DNA of 47,930 nucleotides from a virus. How positions within the stretch are numbered: position 1 is the stretch's first letter; every line of letters starts with the position of its first letter. The stretch lies in IMG/VR virus record IMGVR_UViG_3300020162_000222, positions 1-47,930 of that record; one strand, given 5' to 3'. Below the pieces are notes generated by a model, which saw only the letters and a list, made by a program, of their open reading frames with translations, searched no databases and was not told the origin of the DNA. A program made the translations under genes and the position numbers. Below, piece after piece: positions 41,801-47,930 of this stretch.

Positions 41801-41954
41801 AGTTATTAAAAAATTATTTGGTGTAGAGCCTAAGATAGTAACAGATAGTAAGGGTAATACCTGGTATGAGTTTGACATACCTAGTAAGTTCAAAGGTGGT
41901 AAAGGGGAAATTAAAGCATTTAAAGATGGTGGTTGGTTAAACAAATATAAATAA
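35826..41954 (+). CDS. Giant modular virion/cargo protein with five DGGWL boundary motifs
   Basis: 2042 residues. Zinc-ribbon N-terminus (CTCG at 7-10, CHIC at 26-29), then the motif DGGWL (or NGGWL) at residues 37, 482, 861, 1217 and 2034, marking five modules. Module 1 has SPAWGGQFQMGGSLPGAVGF and WAHPGEVTIIPSTDITMEGV, seen in crAss-like cargo proteins, split by an insert with HEMSH (231-235), a zinc-metalloprotease motif. Modules 2 and 3 are unrecognised. Module 4 has a GMMYRGLGVEGMEDAFQSGV domain (R1450) of ADP-ribosyltransferase-like plan, then GHIHFIRDAE, QMQSDAF (QSD 1793-1795) and GNTWYEFDIP, as in phage large polyvalent proteins. Probably packaged and injected or used as a multi-domain effector. 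Functions are inferred from motifs only. Confidence 0.82.
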   Translation: MANNINCTCGHSWSKASSSKKDMYVCHICGKDNTMKDGGWLDNYGKKPNPNDVTVSTGPGYVGSGYDVQGRDYSPAWGGQFQMGGSLPGAVGFTYARTAGSAPSNGKYAKKTKASAQNGKGLGSSKQPTYLTFDTNDPAFQSTEANDFSVFDPNNFQNVKKNLTDYMSSPLYLDRLSKSIPNKNAANKAQQDRLKNVENLKLNPLGEDTNYSKGVVNLGFNDFNDNAAVVHEMSHGVAPTWYGNKNRFLDNIIHSVFQKDQDLRNKELSKLNIPLSSEYVSDVESTYANSNYKPFQDEHYRPKDKSKTQQQVAANETYGDLNAIRQLLFENKVTDKFGQELTPDIWNKALEDRKILNNPLLKRMKLKFSDEDIIKMNNEVAKNNSMIPIDRAQNGKEMKYYQEGLDWKPNSIAQDGGAIVDPMGQWAHPGEVTIIPSTDITMEGVDYPVLGISDTGDQQMMYPGEDYQFDGDYVTEYPMMQDGGWLNKFDQGKAPSDATRVSAPIKPLTKKEQKENVRINKQTQKNTEEYNKAIIADRKSKRETKGDVNVPGSFNISEKLKLSNILPESWTSPGGAVDVFDEYLNPGAVIGPLADSLGESIAARSPEGVATTLAMTLGAGALGFDPLGSSIKSAKKIGKHLTEKTALKRFSKFSGVDDLGMFTQKGSNKYYQLGEPKNLETNNVKINNKLKDWIEENVEEFTIKPEPKPDFGSMTIDKAESENYLKNYQKNLQSNYNRYLKDRKEAIEFWNEEVNILGKDPKDMPPMLRDLINDPNYKNFYLDLEPDTKHIAQGLVSDYSGTDINANLVDKYYLPKGGRALVTKDSGEGLFKKSADNFGDYKQVKPWEVFNKNFFIRKNKNGGWLSKYQDGGGLSRSNLEMMATLQKDIKNQKARNAQETVSQYTPKPGDQQRMNAAKDAYRKEQAKLLNRAASSEVAAKAMENIVEPMLVMEGVASGLSGVRSLMTKPKSISPSYVSPPYEKSGFNPLGLVDDIAPRIDPIKAMGVEMDIMDMSPLNLIPGYGRKLSGKNQTFRKFGNSLDDVIQRQALSPAGGSKFRMGKEQITSEGNWAAKNQPSENYPGVFEATFDMNNPDANLSAVEIANRNGVLMVDRSGRRLPEIPLTEPGMSFNRRLPFSTRYVPIDKQKLMNNEFQFATMAPHLQSLAEKYTLGLGAASVLGKEARDTYNKYTIDPVIDMAKKLELEKLGLNVEKRKDGGWLGKFDTAQSGGTFMDKLDANNPTLQKYLNIEKNRSSGDIASYFSEIGRAQQKPKMDKAIVQADQKRQQQILAEAVANAKGKQATVKQDNRTSREKEIAQKQLLDLKMDKARGTSPFTQTLSSFTPTGSNEAAGQIFAEGVGQMTPMIGATRLFNTVRDPENNPYGIGQGNGFLANTLGTLGLLGDVFDVGAVTAPGVKAAGKYLTEQTPLKNAYKINPFAFEPTEGMMYRGLGVEGMEDAFQSGVFRAKQNVEPSMVGNFDMSKQFDKAYFSPKFDVADQYGQGYIAEVPRTASDWGKRYGKKEWSQIAQRDIPITEGKILQKDWLRGYKEVSQPSGVATPNLGSAIEQSTPLKNISEIEATSPNVKSSWEPQELPGLHLTSTMEGGPISKIVEPKTGLVNVEQALGIIAKESGGASKASLIRNALGKDIPKKMDYNDFRKTVQDQLIPLDREVVSTPRSGYGTDQIGYTKLTPNNRKIMSDRINNTKEEILKLEKEGNIENQDYLDILKANLQIDLKDYNNLPLENQTIRLSNKDKFGRGSDAHDNPAETLGHIHFIRDAESPDVLTMTQMQSDAFQGTHRSMPKSLENAEFSLQSLENIVSQRNNVLESLKKQKEELLINKADKETIGQIDEEIDKFTKLIKDQEATNKLNKAEVENFAQKSLLDKNHQERYLQELVDYAGKRGDVNKVRVPTSETAAKVQGYKGIEAEEIIKRYNEEIAKNPNYTKEITERATENEIKLINDVLNGKKKGMVYEPEAQTILKKYTEQPKVIKKLFGVEPKIVTDSKGNTWYEFDIPSKFKGGKGEIKAFKDGGWLNKYK
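36171..37014 (+). repeat. Near-perfect direct repeat flanking the protease-like insert
   Basis: GCACAGAACGGTAAGG (36171-36186) and GCACAGAATGGTAAGG (36999-37014) differ at one base and encode AQNGK on both sides of the insert. They are 828 bases apart (276 codons, in frame), consistent with insertion or duplication through short homology. Confidence 0.72.
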
Positions 41955-41972
41955 AACACACAAACGTTCAAT

Positions 41973-44900
41973 ATGAAAGATCAAATCTTAAAGATCGCAG
42001 GAGTTAAATCTGAAAAGGAATTCTACAAAAAGTATCCTACAGAAGAAGCATTCATGAAAGCTCATGGTAAAGCATTTAAGAAAGCTGCTATGGGTAAGAC
42101 AATGGTGGCACAACAGTTAACACAATTGACTGACTTTGCTAATCCTCCTCAAGCTCAAATTGGTGCATACATAGGTGGTGACACATATGAAAATGCCACC
42201 TTTAAATATGGTGATTTTGCTGATGAAGCAGATGCTAGTATCACAGGTAATGCTGCTCCAATGAGAGTTCAGAACGTACAGCCTCCTATGGGTGGTGCAA
42301 AACAAAATCCTTATGCTTTTAATGCAGGCACTACAGGAATGCAAAATATAGATTGGGAAGAGGCAGGAGCTAATGTACTTCCACAGTTAATGCAAATGCA
42401 ACCAGGTGGTTTTATTCCTGCATCAACTGTGCGTGCATCTAATAGACCACTTGCTCCTAAGGGAAGTGGAATTGGAAACATGTTAAGTAATCCAGCGTTT
42501 CAACAAAAAGCAATTAATCAGGCTACAGCTATGACACCTTCTCCATCTATGATGGGTGGTAGTCCATCATTAGGTAGTAAGATTGGTTCTGGATTGATAA
42601 ACAATGCTGGTAATATTGTACAGGGCATCAATATGCTTAGAGATGAAAGACAACAAAAACTAGCTTCAAAACAATCAGCTGCACTAAGTGGTGTAGTTGG
42701 TAAAGCTACTGGTACAAGATCTGAAATAAGCAAACGTAAATATGTTAGACCTGAAGATATGCCTACCCAACCTGGCGAAATAGGTAATCCTTACGGGGAA
42801 GGAACCACTCCTTTAATAATGCAAGATGGTGGTGGTATTGGAGGTAATCCAACTGAGATTCAAAATACATTTGATCCAAATACAATTTATACAAATCTTG
42901 AATATGAACCATTGAATGATACTAATATCAAACAATATAAGAAAGGTGGTAAACTAAAGAAGAAAGCACAAGTTGGTGCAGGTATTGCTGGTCAACTAGG
43001 TGGTGGTTTAGGTAGTGTTGTTGGGGGTGGTAAGTTTAACCAAGCTGGTGGGGCTGGTAAGATTGGTTCTACACTTGGTGGTATTGCAGGAAGTGTTATC
43101 CCTGGAGTGGGTACAGTTATTGGATCTGCTGTTGGTGGATTAATTGGTGGTGCTATTGGCGGTAAGAATGCAAGAGAAACAGCAAGATTTCAAGAGGAAG
43201 CACAAAACAATATGATGACCTCAGCACTACAAAGTGGTGCTCAATCTATCCAAGGTAACTATAGTGGATTCATGGAAGATGGAGGATATCTTCAATATCC
43301 ACAAGCTCAAAATGGCACAATTGCAGATAGATCTGTAGGTCAGTTCTGTGGTATCCAAAGAGGCATCAATAGAGAAAATGCAAGAGCAAATGCAGAAGGT
43401 GCTAGACAAATGGCAGCAATGGATAGGCAAGCAAATAAAGCTGAGAAACAACAAGCTAAAGCGGACAAAGCTGCAGCAGCTGGTCAAACAGAGATGTCAC
43501 ATGATTGGACAGAAAGTCCTTTAGATAAAAAAGTAGTAAAACAATTAAATTCTATTAGAGATAAATACTTATTAGATAATCCTAATGTGTTTGTAGCAGA
43601 CGATACATCTGGCTATACTCCTCAACAGAAGTTTGCTTTAGCAACTAAGTTAATGGATAGAGCTAATACTAATATGTATAGTGAAACATTTAAAAATCAA
43701 TTTGGCATACCTTCTAAAGGAACAACTGATTTAAATAAGGTTCATTCAGAATTTGTACCTAGAATGGGTGGATGGGAAGGTGTGAAAAAATGGTTATTTA
43801 CTCCTAATGATAGAAAGTATTATCCTAAACAAGATGGTGGATGGGTGAGCAACGATTGGCAGCCACAAGTGATTGCTAGCTTTGGTGAACACAAAATGAA
43901 AGACTTATTAAAGCCTCCTCATGATGCAGAGATGTTACGTGCTGGTGGTCATTTAAAAAATTACACTCCTCCTAGTGAAAGAGCTATGGAAACATATGAT
44001 ATGGGTGGTGAGCTTGAAACCCATTGGGGTGGATACATGGAACCTATGTCTCAAAACCCATATCTACCAGATGGTGGTGTTACAGTGATGCCTAGAGGAC
44101 AATCTCATGCAGAGAGTGATGGTAAGGGTAACACAGGTATTGGTATCACGTTTGGTGATAATCCTGTAGAAGTGGAAAGAGGTGAGCCTATGGTTAAACT
44201 TCAAGATGGTGGTACAGGGGAAGATAACCTTGTAGTGTTTGGTAACATGAAGATACCTAATTACGGATTAGCAGAGTTTGATAAGAAAGCTAAGGGTAAG
44301 AAGTTTAAAACATACGCAACTGATTTAACTAAGACAGAAGCTAAACAAACTAAACTAATAGATAAGTCATCAGATAAACTAGATGATTTAGAAGTGTTTA
44401 CACCATTTGATAAACTTGAACTAGACTCATTACAAGCAAACATTATTGGTGCTAATATGAAACTAAAAGATATTGCTGATAAGAAACAAAAACTTGGTGA
44501 CTTACAACAATCTATTCATAACACTGCTCCTGAGTTTGGATATGAGGATGTAGACAAATTTAATAATGATGTTATGAAAGGAAAGGTTAAAGCTAAGAAA
44601 GGAAAGGTTGAGTCTGATGTACCAACAGCTCAAGATGGTATTGTAACAGCATTGAATGCTCCAAGAGCTTTAAACATACCTAATAATGCTTCTTCTTCTT
44701 GGTATGAAACTCCTCCATTAATACAGTTAAAAGGAATAAATCGTAAAAATCCTATAGAAACATTAATAAGAAGTATTGTACCTCAACAACCAGTTGCTAA
44801 CTTCCCATTAAGACAAGGGTTTATGTACAATCCTCCTGCTAATTTATATCAAAATGTTCCAGCTGTTAATTACAATGTTGGTGCAGGAATTCCTACAGTG

Positions 44901-45815
44901 ACAGCAATGAATGCTCCAACTGCTTTAAATATTCCTAATACTGGCTCTCCTTATTTCCAACCAACTGGAAGTAGATTACAAGCTCCTGCAGAAGGCCCTG
45001 GTCGCAGAGGTATATTTGGAACTATTGGTGATTTTATAAATAAGAATCTTGAGGATAACGGTTCTACATTAGTTAATGAATTACTACCTTATTTAAGACC
45101 TACAAATCAAACTCCTTTAGATCCTACACAGTTGGCTGGAGAAATGTATGCGTTAGCTAATAATCAGGTGGAACCAGTGTATGCTCAAACACTTCAACCT
45201 AGACTAGGCTCACCAATTGATATATCATTACAGAGTGCTCTTAATGCTAATCAGGCAGATTACAATGCTCTTATTAGAAATGTAGGGTACAATCCTGCTG
45301 CTCAGTCTTTATTAGCTGCTCAGAAATATGCTGCCAATTCTGCAGTTCTAGGACAGGAATCACAATTGAATAAAGAAGAGAAAGCAAAAGTCTATAACCA
45401 AAACAGACAATTGTTAAATCAATATGATGTTCAGAATGCAGGTATTTACGACCAACAAATGGTAAGACAGTCACAAGCTAGATCTAACACTAAAGCTCAA
45501 ACACAAGAAGCTCTTAATTCTATTGGTCAAAAGTATCTTGAGAATAAGAGAGAGAATAGAGAGGTGGGCTTGATGGAGAGTCTCTACAACTTTAGATTTG
45601 ACAGTAAAGGTAGAGCTATTAACATGAACCCTCTAGCTCAGTTTGCTATTCCAAACATAGCTAATCAACCACTGGCTCAACAACCAGGTCAACAATCAGC
45701 ACCAACTGCTGGTAAAGATTATATTCCTGTATATGACAAAGATCGCAAGAATATAGTTGAGTATGTTAAGAAGGCAAAGAATGGCAATATTGTCAAAGCT
45801 ATCAAAAATCTCTAA
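41973..45815 (+). CDS. Giant virion protein with glycine-zipper segment
   Basis: 1280 residues. The N-terminus is helical (MKDQILKIAGVKSEKEFYKK). Residues about 333-396 form a glycine-zipper (GSTLGGIAGSVIPGVGTVIG; AVGGLIGGAIGG) able to enter membranes. Later segments SHAESDGKGNTGIGITFGDN and DNLVVFGNMKIPNYG resemble crAss-like cargo proteins. A DGGWV motif (621) and several other DGG motifs match the neighbour. A Gln-rich helical C-terminus follows. Probably an ejection protein that helps DNA or cargo cross the envelope, by analogy with podovirus internal proteins. Confidence 0.78.
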   Translation: MKDQILKIAGVKSEKEFYKKYPTEEAFMKAHGKAFKKAAMGKTMVAQQLTQLTDFANPPQAQIGAYIGGDTYENATFKYGDFADEADASITGNAAPMRVQNVQPPMGGAKQNPYAFNAGTTGMQNIDWEEAGANVLPQLMQMQPGGFIPASTVRASNRPLAPKGSGIGNMLSNPAFQQKAINQATAMTPSPSMMGGSPSLGSKIGSGLINNAGNIVQGINMLRDERQQKLASKQSAALSGVVGKATGTRSEISKRKYVRPEDMPTQPGEIGNPYGEGTTPLIMQDGGGIGGNPTEIQNTFDPNTIYTNLEYEPLNDTNIKQYKKGGKLKKKAQVGAGIAGQLGGGLGSVVGGGKFNQAGGAGKIGSTLGGIAGSVIPGVGTVIGSAVGGLIGGAIGGKNARETARFQEEAQNNMMTSALQSGAQSIQGNYSGFMEDGGYLQYPQAQNGTIADRSVGQFCGIQRGINRENARANAEGARQMAAMDRQANKAEKQQAKADKAAAAGQTEMSHDWTESPLDKKVVKQLNSIRDKYLLDNPNVFVADDTSGYTPQQKFALATKLMDRANTNMYSETFKNQFGIPSKGTTDLNKVHSEFVPRMGGWEGVKKWLFTPNDRKYYPKQDGGWVSNDWQPQVIASFGEHKMKDLLKPPHDAEMLRAGGHLKNYTPPSERAMETYDMGGELETHWGGYMEPMSQNPYLPDGGVTVMPRGQSHAESDGKGNTGIGITFGDNPVEVERGEPMVKLQDGGTGEDNLVVFGNMKIPNYGLAEFDKKAKGKKFKTYATDLTKTEAKQTKLIDKSSDKLDDLEVFTPFDKLELDSLQANIIGANMKLKDIADKKQKLGDLQQSIHNTAPEFGYEDVDKFNNDVMKGKVKAKKGKVESDVPTAQDGIVTALNAPRALNIPNNASSSWYETPPLIQLKGINRKNPIETLIRSIVPQQPVANFPLRQGFMYNPPANLYQNVPAVNYNVGAGIPTVTAMNAPTALNIPNTGSPYFQPTGSRLQAPAEGPGRRGIFGTIGDFINKNLEDNGSTLVNELLPYLRPTNQTPLDPTQLAGEMYALANNQVEPVYAQTLQPRLGSPIDISLQSALNANQADYNALIRNVGYNPAAQSLLAAQKYAANSAVLGQESQLNKEEKAKVYNQNRQLLNQYDVQNAGIYDQQMVRQSQARSNTKAQTQEALNSIGQKYLENKRENREVGLMESLYNFRFDSKGRAINMNPLAQFAIPNIANQPLAQQPGQQSAPTAGKDYIPVYDKDRKNIVEYVKKAKNGNIVKAIKNL

Positions 45816-45855
45816 CTAATTCAATTATACCAGATTAACAAAAATCATTAGAACT

Positions 45856-45888
45856 CTTGGTATATATAATAATTTAAATTACATTTGC
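45856..45888 (+). promoter_or_regulatory. Bacteroidota-type promoter of the last gene
   Basis: CTTG (45856-45859), 20 bases, then a perfect TACATTTGC (45880-45888). A 7-bp inverted repeat, TATACCA (45826-45832)/TGGTATA (45858-45864), overlaps the -33 element and could be an operator. The ATG is at 45902, about nine bases after the predicted start. Confidence 0.65.
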
Positions 45889-45901
45889 TAATCATATTAT
45901 C

Positions 45902-47930
45902 ATGGCATCATTTACCGACCAAATATCAAAATTTAACCCCTATGTACAACAGCTTCCCGTTGAAACACTGGCGAAGGTGGGCATGTACAAACAACAGAAA
46001 TATGACGAGGGTGTTGAAAAGATCCAAGGATATATAGATAATATCGCTGGGCTTGACGTTATGCATGACTCAGACAAGGAGTATTTGCAATCTAAGCTCA
46101 ATGCTTTAGGTAGTAATCTTAAAGGAGTTGCTGCTGGGGATTTTTCTAATCAACAACTTGTTACTTCTGTAGGAGGTATGGCTACACAAATTAGCAAAGA
46201 TTATAATGTTCAGAATGCTGTAGCTTCTACCAGTTGGTATAGAAAACAAACTGAAGCCATTGAAGCAGCTAGAAAGGAAGGTAAAACTGCAGCGTCTAAT
46301 ATTGATGATTGGGAAGAGCAAGTGAAAGGATGGCTTAATAAGAAAGAAGCTGGACAGGTTTTTAGAGGTCAATATAGTCCTTACAAGGATGTGAATAAAA
46401 AGATATTTGAAGCAATCAAGCTTGTACACCCTAACGCTCAAAGTATTGATACAGCTTACGGTCTTACTAAAGATGGTAAGGTGGATATGAATAATGTATT
46501 AGCTGCTTTAAAAAGACAGGGAATTGAAACTGTAGATGAAGGACAACTTCGCACAGCTATTGGTGCTGCATTAGATTCAGAAGACTACCATCAGTTATAT
46601 ATTGATGGTAAATACCAATTGAAATCTACTAGCCCTGAGCAGCTTATGAACTATGCTGCTAAAGACTATGAAAGATCAAAAGATTATGCTAAGGCACAAA
46701 TCGAAAGGATTAATAAACAATTACTTCTTACATCTACAGCAGATGGTCAAGCTAAACTATTAGCAAGTAGAAAACACTTTGAAGAAGTGTTAGGCGATCC
46801 TGCTACAGGCTTAAGAGGAACGTTAGATCAAAACTACGAAGCTACATTACAGTCTATCAAAGACAATCCTAATGCTGCTAGAGGTAAGATATATACAAAG
46901 AATTACATAGATCAGTTTGCTAATGGATATGCTTGGGCTAGTGTTAAGGATGAATTACTTAACAATCCTGTAAGAGAAGATTATTGGAAACTTCAAAACT
47001 TTAATCTTGATCAACTTCAAGCATCTCGTGATTGGTGGAAAAAACAACAAGATGTTGCAATTGATAAACGTACAATTGAGTTAGCTGAAAATAAGTACAT
47101 AGATGAGAAAACAGGTCCTAGTTATCCTTTCTTTACAAGAAGTGGTGATCCAACCATTGATGCCAACACAGCATACGAAAACTACACTGCTAACAATGCT
47201 AAGCTAGAAGATCAAAATAAGGGTATTTTAAATAGTTTAGTAGGTAGATTTAGTACTATAAAAACTAAAGTCTCACAAGCAGATATAGAGCAAAAAATTA
47301 AGGACTATCAAGCTGGTAAATATAAACCTAAAGATAAAGATGTGTTCCAATTGATGGAAGCTTATATTGATAATCAAAATAAGCTAGTTAATCAAAAAGC
47401 AATCCATGATGAACTTCAGAGTCAAGCTACAATGGATGTTACAGGTACCACGTATGATCAATACATGAAAAGTATTATAGGAAACAGAAGACCAATTACA
47501 CTTACAGATAAGAACGGACAGAAGGTTACATTTAGTGCAACAGAAGTGTATAACTATCTTTCTAAGGAACAAGCTACAACCGATGTTGTTGGTGATTTTC
47601 CTGTATCTACAATCAGAGTTGTAGGAAAGTTAACTCCTAAGGAACAATTGTTACAAGAGAAATTAAAGAACAGATACTTAGGATTACCTGGAGGAGATAA
47701 AGTTCTTAATACTTATCTTGCTGATTTTGATAAGGTGAAGGCACAACAAAAACAAACTGATAAAGCAATTGCAGCAAAGACTGCTGAGAAGCTAGCTCCT
47801 TTAACTGGAGTCTTTGCCACTGAACAAGCTGGTATACAATTTACTAAAGCAGATGATAAAGCTAAACTTGTAACAGATTTAACAAGCCTTGCTCAAGCAG
47901 ATCTTCAACAAAAGACTGGTGGTCCTAACT
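45902..47930 (+). CDS. Conserved crAss-like virion protein, N-terminal part
   Basis: About 676 residues, open at the window end. The N-terminus FTDQISKFNPYVQQLPVETL followed by KVGMYKQQKYDEGVEKIQGY, then AAGDFSNQQLVTSVGGMATQ is highly characteristic of a conserved large protein following the cargo genes in crAss-like phages. Mostly helical. In known relatives the gene of this type is very long and lies next to the giant virion RNA polymerase genes; these would lie to the right. It has its own promoter, so it may be regulated apart from the tail operon. Confidence 0.85.
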   Translation, partial: MASFTDQISKFNPYVQQLPVETLAKVGMYKQQKYDEGVEKIQGYIDNIAGLDVMHDSDKEYLQSKLNALGSNLKGVAAGDFSNQQLVTSVGGMATQISKDYNVQNAVASTSWYRKQTEAIEAARKEGKTAASNIDDWEEQVKGWLNKKEAGQVFRGQYSPYKDVNKKIFEAIKLVHPNAQSIDTAYGLTKDGKVDMNNVLAALKRQGIETVDEGQLRTAIGAALDSEDYHQLYIDGKYQLKSTSPEQLMNYAAKDYERSKDYAKAQIERINKQLLLTSTADGQAKLLASRKHFEEVLGDPATGLRGTLDQNYEATLQSIKDNPNAARGKIYTKNYIDQFANGYAWASVKDELLNNPVREDYWKLQNFNLDQLQASRDWWKKQQDVAIDKRTIELAENKYIDEKTGPSYPFFTRSGDPTIDANTAYENYTANNAKLEDQNKGILNSLVGRFSTIKTKVSQADIEQKIKDYQAGKYKPKDKDVFQLMEAYIDNQNKLVNQKAIHDELQSQATMDVTGTTYDQYMKSIIGNRRPITLTDKNGQKVTFSATEVYNYLSKEQATTDVVGDFPVSTIRVVGKLTPKEQLLQEKLKNRYLGLPGGDKVLNTYLADFDKVKAQQKQTDKAIAAKTAEKLAPLTGVFATEQAGIQFTKADDKAKLVTDLTSLAQADLQQKTGGPN

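Noticed and set aside
1-47930. Integrase, transposase or lysogeny module
   Set aside because: None was seen; the only mobile-type gene is the HNH endonuclease.

Overview
The window is a contiguous, AT-rich stretch of a tailed double-stranded DNA phage, most likely a Crassvirales (crAss-like) or closely related podovirus of a Bacteroidota host. Four things support this: a family B DNA polymerase; a run of large terminase, portal, scaffold-like protein and major capsid protein candidate; the order HU/IHF-like protein, tail-tubular/ring-type protein, very large tail-stabilization-type protein, which matches the conserved crAss-like block; and three giant proteins at the right end of the crAss-like virion cargo/ejection type. 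Host assignment comes from promoters of the Bacteroidota form TTTG-N19-21-TAnnTTTRY and from starts that lack a Shine-Dalgarno sequence. Both ends are open: a minus-strand gene is cut at base 1 and a plus-strand gene at base 47930. All family names are from reading the translations; no search was run.

Layout. Bases 1-8968 are almost entirely minus-strand small genes (early/replication arm). They are tightly packed, often with a stop-C-ATG junction, and end in the family B DNA polymerase with a C-terminal clamp-binding-like peptide. The arm includes several membrane microproteins, two paralogous MKTA-type proteins, a possible HTH protein and an acidic protein. One plus-strand HNH endonuclease (5646-6173) interrupts it with its own promoter. 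Intrinsic-terminator-like hairpins lie at about 4381, 5528, 6930, 7457, 8175 and 8525 and divide the arm into short transcription units. Bases 8969-10148 are the divergent control region. The part from 9397 to 9764 is packed with inverted repeats, two direct-repeat pairs and a DnaA-box match, and is my candidate replication origin.

From 9178 to the right end everything is on the plus strand. A promoter at 10106 drives a winged-helix candidate, an IHF/HU-like protein, a zinc-cluster protein, small conserved proteins, a small-terminase candidate, the large terminase, the portal and an SPFH/band-7 protein. A promoter at 17193 drives the scaffold and capsid genes and the fibre/decoration cluster, ending at a strong terminator (26350). 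A promoter at 26433 drives a metallophosphoesterase and the tail genes. A promoter at 45856 drives the last, truncated gene. Several surface-type proteins carry Thr/Ser-rich low-complexity segments.

The most unusual parts are: (i) the origin-like repeat field at 9397-9764; (ii) a cloverleaf-like structured element at 8073-8145, with a G-quadruplex motif nearby at 8491-8514; (iii) a 2042-residue modular protein (35826-41954) with five copies of a DGGWL/NGGWL motif between unrelated domains, including an HExxH metalloprotease-like insert flanked by a direct repeat, an ADP-ribosyltransferase-like module and a phage polyvalent-protein C-terminal domain; and (iv) a phage SPFH-domain gene between portal and scaffold.
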